A stretch of 64,000 bases of DNA. Origin: Siphlonurus alternatus (Eukaryota > Arthropoda > Insecta > Ephemeroptera > Siphlonuridae). The stretch covers positions 44,137,469-44,201,468 of the forward strand of contig OX463781.1 of NCBI GenBank assembly GCA_949825025.1, read 5' to 3'. The notes beneath the pieces were generated by a model. The model made no database searches, had not been told where the DNA came from, and saw nothing but the letters and a program-made list of their open reading frames with translations. The position numbers and the translations under genes were made by a program. Shown here piece by piece: positions 10,185-20,539 of this stretch (positions are counted from its first letter, which is position 1; each line of letters opens with the position of its first letter).

Positions 10185-11095
10185 CTGAACTGCAGCAGTT
10201 CAGATCAGTTCAAAATTATGCTAGTTCAGATAGTTGTAAACAGTATAAAATTGGCCGGTTTTGAACTGTTTGAGCTACCAATTTTGAACTGGCCACAGTT
10301 GTAAATAGCTCATAGCAGTCCAGACAATACAGCTCAGAACAGTCCAGCCTAGCTCAAACTAGCTCGTTTACGTTGATACTCAGGCAGTCCATTATAGCTC
10401 AAACTAGTTCATTGCTGCTATACATGCAACAGTCCATTCTAGTTCAGAATAGTCCAGCCTAGCTCAAAAAGTCCAAAGCACTATAGCAGCTGTACTGCAG
10501 TCCAGGGCAGTCCGTTCTAGTTCAGAATAGTCCAGCCTAGCTCAAAAAAGTCAAAAGCACAATAGCAGCTGTACTGCAGTCCAGGGCAGTTCATTCTAGT
10601 TCAGAATAGTCCAGCCTAGCTCAAAAAAGTCCAAAGCACTGTAGCAGCTGTACTGCAGTCCAGGGCAGTCCATTCTAGTTCAGAATAGTCCAGCCTAGCT
10701 CAAAAATTCCAAAGCACTATAGCAGCTGTACGGCAGTCCAGGGCAGTTCATTCTAGTTCAGATTAGTCCAGCCTAGCTCAAAAAAGTCCAAAGCACTGTA
10801 GCAGCTGTACTGCAGTCCAGGGCAGTTCATTCTAGTTCAGAATAGTCCAGCCTAGCTCAAAAAAGTCAAAAGCACAATAGCAGCTGTACTGCAGTCCAGG
10901 GCAGTTCATTCTAGTTCAGAATAGTCCAGCCTAGCTCAAAAAAGTCCAAAGCACTGTAGCAGCTGTACTGCAGTCCAGGGCAGTCCATTCTAGTTCAGAA
11001 TAGTCCAGCCTAGCTCAAAAAAGTCCAAAGCACTGTAGCAGCTGTACTGCAGTCCAGGGCAGTCCATTCTAGTTCAGAATAGTCCAGCCTAGCTA
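10185..11095 (+). repeat. Left-arm minisatellite, 79-bp unit of phased AGYYCA decamers
   Basis: GTACTGCAG recurs at 10492, 10571 and 10650, giving a 79-bp period. A typical unit places AGTTCA, AGTCCA, AGCTCA, AGTCCA at offsets 0, 10, 20 and 30 and AGTCCA again at 59 and 69, with a spacer containing GCAGCTGTACTGC. The first ~250 bp are a more diverged form of the same motif. It ends at about 11095 beside an unrelated palindrome. Confidence 0.9.
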
Positions 11096-11103
11096 AAAAA
11101 AAT

Positions 11104-11276
11104 TCCAACTTGACTGCAAAATGTTCTATAGTAGAACCATTTTATGATCAGCGCTGTCACTTTGACGAGGCAAGCCGGCAGCTGGTATTCAGCCTGCAGC
11201 CGCCGGCTTGCTTCGTCAAAGTGGCAGCGCTGATCATAAGATGGTTCTACTATAGAACATATTGCAGTCAAGATGG
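11104..11276. mobile_element. Palindromic MITE-like insert, ~75-bp arms
   Basis: The arms start CCAACTTGACTGCAAAATG and CCATCTTGACTGCAATATG (opposite strands). They pair through TTCTATAGTAGAACC, ATGATCAGCGCTG, CACTTTGACGA and GCAAGCCGGC around a short loop near 11185-11200. Open frames on both strands are mirror products of the palindrome, not genes. No clear target duplication was found. Confidence 0.75.
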
Positions 11277-12390
11277 ACACCTTTACTTTTTATCAATGGA
11301 CCAAAATGGACCTGTAAACATACTTTAAATTATCTCTGGAAACACAATAATATTTAACACGATTATGTTGGTAACGCCCATAAAAATAACAATATCCGTC
11401 GTCAATAGATAATTATATTAATAAATGCCATGCAAACCTAGTGAATATGCAGTACAATATTTGTACTGTACCAATTGTACAATTATTATTATAGTGCATG
11501 AAAGATAGAGCATGATTTATAAGTCGAATAGCTTGATCACTCATCACGCATTTGGCAACGCTGTCTATTTTTGTGGCCATGCAGGTGAACTCGGTGAGAA
11601 ATGTGAGACATCTCACCTGAGATCTCATAGAGTTGAAATAAGATTATACACATGAGCTCAATATTATATGGACTGACGATCGCTTTTATTTTAAACACTA
11701 AACTTGTATCATATAATATTATTCATTATAACAGTTATAACTCAAGGCATACAGTACTAAAAACTAAAAAAAAAAAAATAATATCTAATTCTACATACAG
11801 TATGCAAACACAATGAATATATTTAATTAGTTTGCTAGCTCACAGATAAATTTCTAAAATCTAACATGCTGGCAGCTGATATATATGTGAATGCCTATTA
11901 ATTATGATAGGTGTAGGTGGACAACATGGGATATAATCCATTGCAGGATAAATACCGGTACTTATAATATATGCATAAAATATGCATAATATATACATTA
12001 TTGCTTAATTAATTCTTATTGGTGAAAACAGCATAATGAAATAAACAACACGAAATTTTATGCACTGTATGCATAAGTATATGATATGCCCTATATTATA
12101 TACACAGTACGTATTGTATGCATACATAATATATAGATTTTATCACCATCATTCTGTTGATCATTTGCGTATATATACTCATTTATAAGGATCGAGAACG
12201 TTGTAAAAATTCTACTGGCAATAAAAAAAACATAGAGTATATGCATACTGTATATATATATTATACTGTACTACATGCAGCTGAATTTTGCTATTACAAT
12301 GTCAAAATGAAAAGAAACTGTGTAAGAAATGTGTGATAAAATTGGCACTTACCGGTATCGCAAATATTGATAGAACAAAATTTAACTTAT
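11277..12390. other. AT-rich interior of the 10161-19383 element, no gene seen
   Basis: Low-complexity TATATGCATA-type sequence predominates. No coding frame, matched splice pair or terminal repeat was recognised. Confidence 0.6.
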
Positions 12391-12619
12391 GCCCATTTTT
12401 CTTACATTTCAGCCTTTAGGACTATCCTTTGTATTTTTCCACGTACAGAGGAGGAACAGGGCTGAAGAACGTCACTTCTAGTTCTAGTAGGTAGCCTAAA
12501 CCTAGGACAGATATGCCAAACTCCCATGGCAAGAACAGAACAAAATTTTCCGATCAACTTTTGACCCTGATATTTAATGTATAGACTCTATGTACGTAAA
12601 TTCTTACCTTCATAGATGA

Positions 12620-12814
12620 TTATAGGTTAAGAGCACCAAGGAACCACTTAAAAATAAGAATATCTGTGACTACTAATGATACCAAACAAGAAATCACCGA
12701 AATCACGACAATAATAGAAAACAGCTGAAAAGCCGGTAAAGATTTCAAATGCTGCGGAAGCGGAAGTGCGGATCCTGCGCGGAGCGCGCGGTGCATTAAT
12801 GTAAATAAATCCAA
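12620..12814 (-). CDS. Candidate 64-residue single-span membrane microprotein (uncertain)
   Basis: This small minus-strand frame lies in an isolated GC-rich island (about 12720-12850) within AT-rich DNA. It starts MDLFTLMHRALRAG and has a hydrophobic run around residues 33-53 (FSIIVVISVISCLVSLVV), then ends KWFLGALNL. Upstream on the same strand is an inverted CCAAT box (GATTGG) and two copies of GATTTAGCGC. About 12 nt after the stop is ATGAAG|GTAAGAATT, a good donor. These features could mark a real first exon, possibly carried inside the element, or chance. The family is not recognised. Confidence 0.25.
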   Translation of the reverse strand: MDLFTLMHRALRAGSALPLPQHLKSLPAFQLFSIIVVISVISCLVSLVVTDILIFKWFLGALNL

Positions 12815-13409
12815 CCAATCAGAGACCTGCGCTAAATCAACAGCGCTAAATCTTCAAATAATGGTTTATTAATTAATAAATCTAAAACCTCGATCCTATA
12901 TATTTGAACAGAGACGTACATATACAGTATACAGTATAATATAAATATTATATATATATATATGTATATATATTTTATATATCTACGCTATGATTGTACA
13001 GTATGTTTGTGTATTATACGGTTAATGGTATGTGGAGCTTAATTATAATGTATAATATTTTATATTTTATTGAGGAGATGAACGGTACGTACGTCAATAT
13101 ATGTGATAACTATATAGTAGTATATAGTGCTCAAAAAATACACGCACGTGCGTTATTTCTTAACATAAAAGTCTTAATAGGGTACAAAATATTATATTAT
13201 AAGTATCTTAAGTTTAAGTATTATATAATACTTTTACTCAAAATAATTTATTCAATTAATATTTTAAACTATTTTAATTAAAAAATTATATGTAATTTTT
13301 ATCACATAATTAATATATATCCCGTGTACAGTGTACATGTGAGCATATATAACTATGGCAATATAATTAAAATTGTGAAATAATTAATTAATTTAGACTG
13401 CGGTTATAT

Positions 13410-13412
13410 CCG

Positions 13413-13456
<44 letters not shown>
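13410..13456. repeat. (TA)n microsatellite
   Basis: A run of alternating TA lies about 85 bp before the hAT element at 13541. Confidence 0.9.
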
Positions 13457-13464
<8 letters not shown>

Positions 13465-13815
13465 ATATAAATAAATACGTTATATTATATATAGTGTGTG
13501 TGGACTAGTTTAATTAAGCTAGCAACTCAGAGAAGCTAGGCAGGGCCGTCGCTAGGGTAGAGCAGCCGGTGTGGCCGAACAGGGCCCCCCCCGGTCCGGG
13601 GGGCACCACTGCGCGAAGCGCAAATGTCGCAATTGCACGCATGTAAAAAAAAAAAAAAAAAATACTTTTAATAATTTAATAATTTTATTAATCGAGAATA
13701 TTGCGTTCACTGGACACACTATATAAATAGTCCACATTCCACATAGTTCTTTTCTTCTTTATTTTTAAAATAATAATAAGTTTCGCTCAGAAGATATAGC
13801 CTTAGGCCTTAGTAA

Positions 13816-16586
13816 CCCAGGTAGAAAATTCCCATTACCGCTGATTGAAACCCATTAAAATTTCAATGGGTGTCCATGGGTTTTGAACAATTTTGATGGG
13901 TTTTTAAAGGATCCATTAGAAAAACATTGAAACCCATTGAAATTCCTATCGGTTTCAATGACTTTCGATCATCCACCAATTATTTCCCATTGGATCCTAT
14001 AGAGACCCTTTAAGTTCACCATTGAATCTTATCACCCATAATAGGTGGCACAATAGATTCTATCGGTTTAAATGTACCTATCCCCTTGAAGTCTTCTATG
14101 CATGTTAACGCGTTTGGGGGGGCGGGGGCGGCAGACTCGCGGATCCAAAAGGGAAGCGAGAGAGGGTGCGAAGCAAAGTCCCCCCCCCCCAAAAAATTGG
14201 TCCCAAAATATTTTGAAGGTTTGTTACCAGGCACACAACACCCCCTCCTTCCCAAGTTCACATTGATAAATAAAGCTCCCGCCAACCCCACCCCCCGGAG
14301 CTGCGCGCTGTTTCGGCATCAGCCTCTGGAGACGTTGAGGTATATAGATGGGGTTGTTGTATAACTATAATTTATTTTAACAATAAAAATATTATAATAA
14401 TAAATAAAATGTTGCAGTGATAATTTTAATTAATATTGAATATATAATATATTTATTTTACAATGAAATCAATTAAACTATGTAAATCATATTTTTTATT
14501 ATTAAAAATAAATTATAATTTTAATTGCACTATTAATTCAGCTATTAATTAAAGATAATTTATAACCACAATAAATAAAAACGGTATGTACACGTACGTT
14601 ACTTAATAATTAGATAAAAATATGTTAATCTATAATTCAATTAACCGATGAAATATAGTCTACGGCAACAAAATATAAATTGATCTCAATTCTTAATATT
14701 TTTAAAACTTTTCAAATTATTTATTATTATTTAATTCAAACAATTTTCTATAATATCATATCATAAACTTATTATAATAATAATTATTTTGCAGTGATTT
14801 AATTAATATGGAATACATGTATTTATTTCACCCTTAATTAAATCAAATAAACTATGATTCAAATGCAATATTTTTTAAATTATATAAACAGATACATATA
14901 AATATAATTATATTATATTTATATGTAAATTGTAATTATGAATTTAATTACTTAAATTTAATAAAAAAAATCAATATATCTATATTCCATATTAATTATC
15001 ACTGCAAAATAATAATTATTATAATAAGTTTATGATATGATATTATAGAAAATTGTTTGAATTAAATAATAATAAATCATTTGCAAAGTTTTAAAAATAT
15101 TAAGAATTGAGATGAATTTATTTTGTTGCCGTAGACTATATTTCATCGGTTAATTGAATTAGATTAATAATAAGCATAATTATTTATTTACATAATTATT
15201 TATTTACATAATTATATAGTTATAAAAATTTAATTAATTTAATTTTATCTTTTATATTATATTAACATATTTTTATATAATTATTATGTAACTTACGCGT
15301 ACGCGTTTATTTATGGTGGTAATTATCTTTAATTAACAGCTGAATAATACTGCAATTAAGGAAAAAATATATTTACCAATAAAAAAATATATTTTTAATT
15401 ATTGCAGAAACCGTTTTAAATTCAAAATCCCGCTGCGCATTTTTGCCGCTGCGTGACGCGTGGCGCTCGTGGCACTGGCTGTCAGCTGAAAATTTGTGTC
15501 TTTGTTTGAGAAGTGGCGTGCTGTCAAAACTGAAGAATATTTTCTTTTTTTTTTTAAGAATTAGGGAAGTAAAACTTATTTCTTTCAGATAAAGGTGTTT
15601 AAGAATGTTTTACTTTGTGTTTTTTCTGTTGGTCCATGTGTTTTGAGACTTCTCGACGCGAGAAAGAGACGCAAAAACAAGGACCGACCTCGGTGGCGTG
15701 GCCTGCCGGTCAGCGTATAGATGGCTGATGTTTTTAAAACATCAAAATTAAGACGTATGCATATGCATACCGCATACCACGAACAGTAAGAAGAAAAATG
15801 CATGTTGTTATTTTTTATAGCATTTATGTGTGTTTTAATTTCTATTTTTTGTGCAATTTAGTTGCTGTGTATTTATATTATTTAAATTAAAAATGTTTTG
15901 ATAATTTTCATTTTTTAATTAATTATTAAGAGATCAATAATTAGCATTTAATTAAATATAAATACATAATTATATTATGTGTACTTAATTGTGCCCATAT
16001 TAAGGTAGTTCTGTGGGTATTTTAGTGGGAAAATAAAATAATATTAATGTTGTAGATTTTTTATTACTATTTGTTATGTTTATAATTTGCCATTAGACTT
16101 GTGCTCTTATTTCCTAGGTGCCCTGCAGCGTACGGAATGGCAAGTGGACTTCGGCACAGCCCTGTACTCAGGGTTATATAACGATTGAGGGCCGCTTAAT
16201 GTTCTCTTTAATTTTCCAGTTCCATTGCATTGCCGCCTATTGGGACCTGTCCGATTCTATTGCTACCCATAGAAGTCCATTAAGGCTGATTGGCGTCAAT
16301 GGGTAACCGTAGAAATTTGGCGCTCTAAAATCTGTTTCAGGCCCATTGAAACCCATGGGAACCAATGGGTGAGCTTCCTATAGGAGCCCATAGAAACCCA
16401 TGAGAACCCATTGGTGAGCTACCCATGGGAGCCCATAGAAACCCATGAGAACCCATGGGTGAGCTTCCCATGGGAGCCCATTGAAGCCCATTGGTTCCAA
16501 TCGGTACCAATGGGCGTTTTTGAGCGCCAAATTTCTATGGTTAGCAATGGGTTTCTAATGGATTCAATGGGATCTTCCTACCTGGG
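13816..16586. mobile_element. Nested element (E3) with CCCAGGTAG ends and CCCATTGAAA subterminal repeats
   Basis: The left end CCCAGGTAGAAAATTCCCATT and right end (complement CCCAGGTAGGAAGATCCCATT) are matched inverted termini. The subterminal zones (13830-14080 and 16200-16580) repeat ACCCATTGAAA/CATGGGTTT motifs, and GTAGAAATTTGGCGCTC at 16310 pairs with its complement at 16534-16550. The centre is a ~0.9-kb palindrome. GC-rich filler with C- and G-runs lies at 14115-14345. No transposase frame is visible. The flanks are TAA/AAG, so no clean target duplication is seen. Confidence 0.7.
14510..15420. repeat. Long palindrome, core of the nested element
   Basis: The best arms are 14634-14818 and 14983-15160. 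They share CAATTAACCGATGAAATATAG, TACGGCAACAAAAT, and a 60-bp block through AAACAATTTTCTATAATATC. Pairing continues outward through AAAAATATGTTAAT, GTTACTTAATAATTA and TAATTAAAGATAAT, with an extra ~90 bp in the right arm (about 15165-15255). A transcript would form a long hairpin. The content is AT-rich and non-coding. Confidence 0.85.
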
Positions 16587-16911
16587 AAGACATCTTAGAC
16601 ATCTAGGGGCGGAAATAAAAATTAGAACTTTTTATCACTTTGTTGCTTGGTCGGCGTCGGCACTCGGCAAATTCTATAAATAATCTTCGTGTTACTTCGG
16701 GGAAAAATCCGAAAAAATCCGATGCGGTAGATGATTTTCCACATTACAAAAAAGTTAATTCAAGAGCAAGGTCAAGTACGTGTACCAGCTCGTGCTTCGC
16801 CAGATAAAGATTTAGATTAGATTTTAGTAATATTTTGCTTCATTCGAATTATTGTATAAACATCTATTAATACTTTGCAAGTCAGCAAGTGTTTTATTTA
16901 CAATTATAAAT

Positions 16912-17112
16912 ATGAGGGGTCGTGAAAGTGAAAGAGTGAGAGCCAAGAGAAAACAACTACCCGGATGCAAAAAGAGAAAAATTGCCGAAGACAGACAAAA
17001 AGAGATTGAAAAACAGAAAGGAGCCATGCTAAAACATGTAATTAAAACTGTCCCACCTTCTACAATTAACTCTCAGCAAGCCAAATATACGAAATTTATT
17101 GAAAAAAATTGC
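16912..17112 (+). pseudogene. hAT transposase N-terminal fragment
   Basis: The frame from the ATG at 16912 starts MRGRESERVRAKRKQLPGCK and continues KKRKIAEDRQKEIEKQKGAM, then about 25 more residues to FIEKNC. The pattern of KRK, a Gly-containing turn and a basic KRK...E...K helix ending in a short hydrophobic run resembles N-termini of many animal hAT transposases before the BED/TTF-type zinc finger. After residue 67 the frame runs into the GC-rich hAT end sequence (GGGGGCGTGGC), so zinc finger, RNase-H core and dimerisation region are absent. The open frame extends to 17298, but that tail is terminal-repeat sequence. Confidence 0.55.
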
Positions 17113-17274
17113 TCAAAAAGGGGGCGTGGCTTAAAAAAATTTTTCGCCTGCGGCGGGCTCTTCTGGGGGGCTCCGCCCCCCAGACCCCCCAGTGGTGTGG
17201 GGGCCTCCTTTCCTTTCCATTCCTATCTCGCACAGGGCCCCCCAAAGCCTAGCGACGGCCCTGAAGCTAGGGTA

Positions 17275-19363
17275 CATGAGTTAGACTGGGCTGTCTGAGC
17301 TGCGGTGGACTGTCCTGGACTGCAGTGGACTGTCTGAACTTCTCATCATTGCAGTTAAATAATTTGAACTGGACTGGACTGTCTGAGCTGCATTGGACTG
17401 CCGCAGAACTGATTTGATCTAAACTGGACTGTCTGAGCTTCAATTAATTCATTTGAACTAGACTGGACTCTCTCAGCTGCATTGGACTTCCGCTGAACTG
17501 GTTTTTGAGCTAAACTGGACTGCCTGAGCTGCGGTGGACTGTCCTGGACTGCAGTGGACTGTCTGAGCTTCAATGGACTAATTTGAACTAGACTGGACTG
17601 TCTGAGCTGCGATGGACTGTCCTGGACTGTCTGAGCTCCATTGGACTGCCGGTGAACTGGTTTGAGCTAAACTGGCCTGTCTGAGCTGCGGTGGCTGTCC
17701 TGGACTACAGTGGACTGTCTGAGCTTCAATGGACTAATTTGAACTAGACTGGACTGTCTGAGCTGCGATGGACTGTCCTGGACTGTCTAAGCTTCATTGG
17801 ACTGCCGCTGAACTGGTTTGAGCTAAACTGGCCTGTCTGAGCTGCGGTGGACTGTCCTGGACTACAGTGGACTGTCTGAGCTGCAGTGGACTAATTTGAA
17901 CTAGACTGGACTGTCTGAGCTGCGATGGACTGTCCTGGACTGTCTGAGCTTCATTGGACTGCCGCTGAACTGGTTTGAGCTAAACTGGCCTGTCTGAGCT
18001 GCGGTGGACTGTCCTGGACTACAGTGGACTGTCTGAGCTGCAGTGGACTAATTTGAACTAGACTGGACTGTCTGAGCTGCAATGGACTAATTTGAACTAG
18101 ACTGGACTGTCTGAGCTGCGGTGGACTGTCCTGGACTGCAGTGGACTGTCTGAGCTTCAATGGACTAATTTGAACTAGACTGGACTGTCTGAGCTTCATT
18201 CCATTGCCGCTGAACTGGTTTGAGCTAAACTGGCCTGTCTGAGCTGCGGTGGACTGTCCTGGACTACAGTGGACTGTCTGAGCTGCAATGGACTAATTTG
18301 AACTAGAATGGCCTGTCTGAGCTGCGGTGGACTGTCCTGGACTGCAGTGGACTGTCTGAGCTTCAATGGACTAATTTGAACTAGACTGGACTGTCCGAGC
18401 TGCGATGGACTGTCCTGGACTGTCTGAGCTTCATTGGACTGCCGCTGAATTGGTTTGAGCTAAACTGGCCTCTCTGAGCTGCGGTGGACTGTCCTGGACT
18501 ACAGTGGACTATCTGAGCTGCAATGGACTCATTTGAACTAGACTGGACTGTCTGAGCTGCAATGGACTAATTTGAACTAGACTGGACTGTCTGAGCCGCG
18601 GTGGACTGTCCTGGACTGCGGTGGACTGTCTGAGCTTCAATTAACTAATTTGAACTAGACTGGACTGTCTGAGCTGCATTGGACTGCCGCTGAACTGGTT
18701 TGAGCTAAACTGGCTTGTCTGAGCTGCGGTGGACAGTCCTGGACTACAGTGGCCGTCTGAGCTTAAATGGACTAATTTGAACTAAACGGGACTGTCTGAG
18801 CCGCAGTGGACTGTCTGAGCTTTTATAAACTAATTTGAACTAGACTGGACTGTCTGAGCTGCATTGGACTGCCGCTAAACTGGTTTGAACTAAACTGGAC
18901 TGTCTGAGCTGCGGTGGACAGTCCTGGACTGCAGTGGACTGTCTGAGCTTCAATGGACTAATATGAACTAGACTGGACTGTCTGAGCTGCATTGGACTGC
19001 CGCTGAACTTGTTTGAGCTAAACTGGCTTGTCTGAGCTGCGGTGGACAGTCCTGGACTACAGTGGCCGTCTGAGCTTAAATGGACTAATTTGAACTAAAC
19101 TGGACTTTCTGAGCTGCGGTGGACTGTCCTGTACTACAGGACTAGTTTGAGCTAGCTGAAGCTACTTTGAGCTGCAGAAAGGTTATGAGCTGATATGAAC
19201 TAATTCAAACTGCATTGAACTGCAGCAATTTTGAGCAGGAAACAGCTCAGAATGGTTAAAAACTGTTTTGAACTGATTTGAACTTCACTGTTCAAAACAG
19301 TCCAGAATATTAGCTCATTTGAACTGCATGAGCTGATTTGAACTACCTCAATCAGCTCAGACC
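17275..19363 (-). repeat. Right-arm minisatellite of phased TGRRCT motifs
   Basis: The arm repeats TGGACTGTCC, TGGACTGCAG, TGGACTGTC, TGAGCTTCAA, TGGACTAATT, TGAACTAGAC with steps of 9-10 bp. Higher-order units also include GCCGCTGAACTGG and TTGAGCTAAACTGG. These are the complement of the left arm's AGTCCA/AGCTCA/AGTTCA, so the two arms form a long imperfect inverted repeat. It is about twice as long as the left arm. Minus-strand open frames (LRQSS-type repeats) are by-products. Confidence 0.9.
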
Positions 19364-19383
19364 AGTCCAGATTTAGACGTGGG

Positions 19384-20003
19384 TAGAGTAGAGTAGAGTA
19401 GAGTAGAGTAGAGTAGAGTAGAGTAGAGTAGAGTAGAGTAGAGTAGAGTAGAGTAGAGTAGAGTAGAGTAGAGTAGAGTAGAGTAGAGTAGAGTAGAGTA
19501 GAGTAGAGTAGAGTAGAGTAGAGTAGAGTAGAGTAGAGTAGAGTAGAGTAGAGTAGAGTAGAGTAGAGTAGAGTAGAGTAGAGTAGAGTAGAGTAGAGTA
19601 GAGTAGAGTAGAGTAGAGTAGAGTAGAGTAGAGTAGAGTAGAGTAGAGTAGAGTAGAGTAGAGTAGAGTAGAGTAGAGTAGAGTAGAGTAGAGTAGAGTA
19701 GAGTAGAGTAGAGTAGAGTAGAGTAGAGTAGAGTAGAGTAGAGTAGAGTAGAGTAGAGTAGAGTAGAGTAGAGTAGAGTAGAGTAGAGTAGAGTAGAGTA
19801 GAGTAGAGTAGAGTAGAGTAGAGTAGAGTAGAGTAGAGTAGAGTAGAGTAGAGTAGAGTAGAGTAGAGTAGAGTAGAGTAGAGTAGAGTAGAGTAGAGTA
19901 GAGTAGAGTAGAGTAGAGTAGAGTAGAGTAGAGTAGAGTAGAGTAGAGTAGAGTAGAGTAGAATAGAATAGAATAGAATAGAATAGAAGAATAGAATAGA
20001 AAT
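19384..20003 (+). repeat. Pentanucleotide array (TAGAG)n then (TAGAA)n, right flank
   Basis: TAGAG repeats run from 19384 to about 19960, then TAGAA units to about 20003 with one imperfect AGAAG. This mirrors the order of the left flank but on the same strand. The 220-residue minus-strand STLLY frame is an artefact. Confidence 0.95.
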
Positions 20004-20079
20004 TTGCTTTATAGATCATTTCATTTATAGTTTCATTTTTTCAAATAATCATTTCCTGTAAAATATTATTATCTGAGGT

Positions 20080-20130
20080 AGATTGGACTTATGGACGGAA
20101 ACCGGAAATGGAGCTGTTGTAAGAAAACTG
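20080..20130 (+). repeat. Fragment of the dispersed repeat also present at 36694-36733
   Basis: CTTATGGACGGAAACCGGAA followed by ATGGAGCTGTTGTAAGAAAAC matches, with few changes and in opposite orientation, the interior of the MITE at 36566-36888. The flanks are diverged. A G-run of about 14 follows near 20170 and another near 20430. Confidence 0.7.
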
Positions 20131-20539
20131 CAAGACTGAATTTGCTCAAACTCTTAATTTGCTCTAAAGGGGGGGGGGGGGGCATATATTCTCCAATGTT
20201 AACTTTAGGGAAGAAGAGGTATTGGGTGATGTACGTGTGGTGTGGGTGGAGGTAATTAACACTTTAATATATTTTGGGTCCTTTGAGGAGGTGAGGGAGG
20301 GGAAGTCCCGAAGTCGACTAAACTCCTCCTCCCCTCATCTGGATCTGTGTTTGCATGACCCGGCCAAAACGCGTTAAAAATAAATATATCGTGTCGCCGG
20401 GACTCGTATATATACTTCTGTTATGATAGGGGGGGGGGGGGGTTCCCTTACCCCCCAGACCCACCCTTATAATAAATTGTTGTACATTTCATTTTAAAAT
20501 AAAAGTGACATGAAATGATAACTAATTCAATATTCAATT

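Larger units (their letters stand above)
13541..17263. mobile_element. hAT-superfamily transposon, defective, nested in the 10161-19383 element
   Basis: The terminal repeats are CAGGGCCGTCGCTAGG at 13541-13556 and its complement at 17248-17263. They are flanked by the perfect 8-bp direct repeat AAGCTAGG (13533-13540 and 17264-17271). CAG-type ends with 8-bp duplications define hAT elements. Inside the right end is a transposase N-terminal fragment (16912-17112); the catalytic region is missing. A second element (13816-16586) occupies most of the interior, leaving about 950 bp of hAT sequence. It lies in the interior of the 10161-19383 element, so it was either carried in or inserted later. 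Confidence 0.92.
10161..19383. mobile_element. Large foldback-like element (E2) inserted in a pentanucleotide array
   Basis: The termini are CCCACGTCTAAATCTGGACT at 10161-10180 and its exact complement at 19364-19383 (20 bp, perfect). Each end continues into a minisatellite arm of the same motif, inverted between arms: AGTCCA/AGCTCA/AGTTCA on the plus strand at left, TGGACT/TGAGCT/TGAACT at right, mostly at 9-10-bp spacing. The flanks are GAGTA repeats on the same strand. Deleting the element and one TA restores the repeat register, which supports a TA duplication (or 7, 12 bp). The arms recall Foldback elements of Drosophila, but no relationship is shown. The interior holds a palindrome, a GC-rich island and a nested hAT element. 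No transposase of its own is seen. Confidence 0.75.

Noticed and set aside
10185..11095. CRISPR-like appearance of regularly spaced repeats
   Set aside because: Units are 79 bp with continuous sequence similarity and no unique spacers, the genome is eukaryotic, and the motif is inverted in the other arm of a transposon.
11089..11328. Pair of 63- and 72-residue frames on opposite strands with similar sequence
   Set aside because: Both are readings of the arms of one palindromic MITE.
17355..18199. LRQSS-type repeat frames on the minus strand
   Set aside because: By-products of the right-arm minisatellite; similar frames appear and end at random along the arm.
9905..20003. Interpretation of the mirrored pentanucleotide arrays as one giant palindrome or telomere-like repeat
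   Set aside because: The pentanucleotide keeps the same strand on both sides while only the element between is inverted, which fits insertion into one array. The unit TAGAG is not an arthropod telomere repeat.
19357..20019. 220-residue minus frame of STLLY repeats, and a similar one at 9920-10165
   Set aside because: They are translations of the pentanucleotide arrays, open only because the 5-bp repeat has no stop in that frame.
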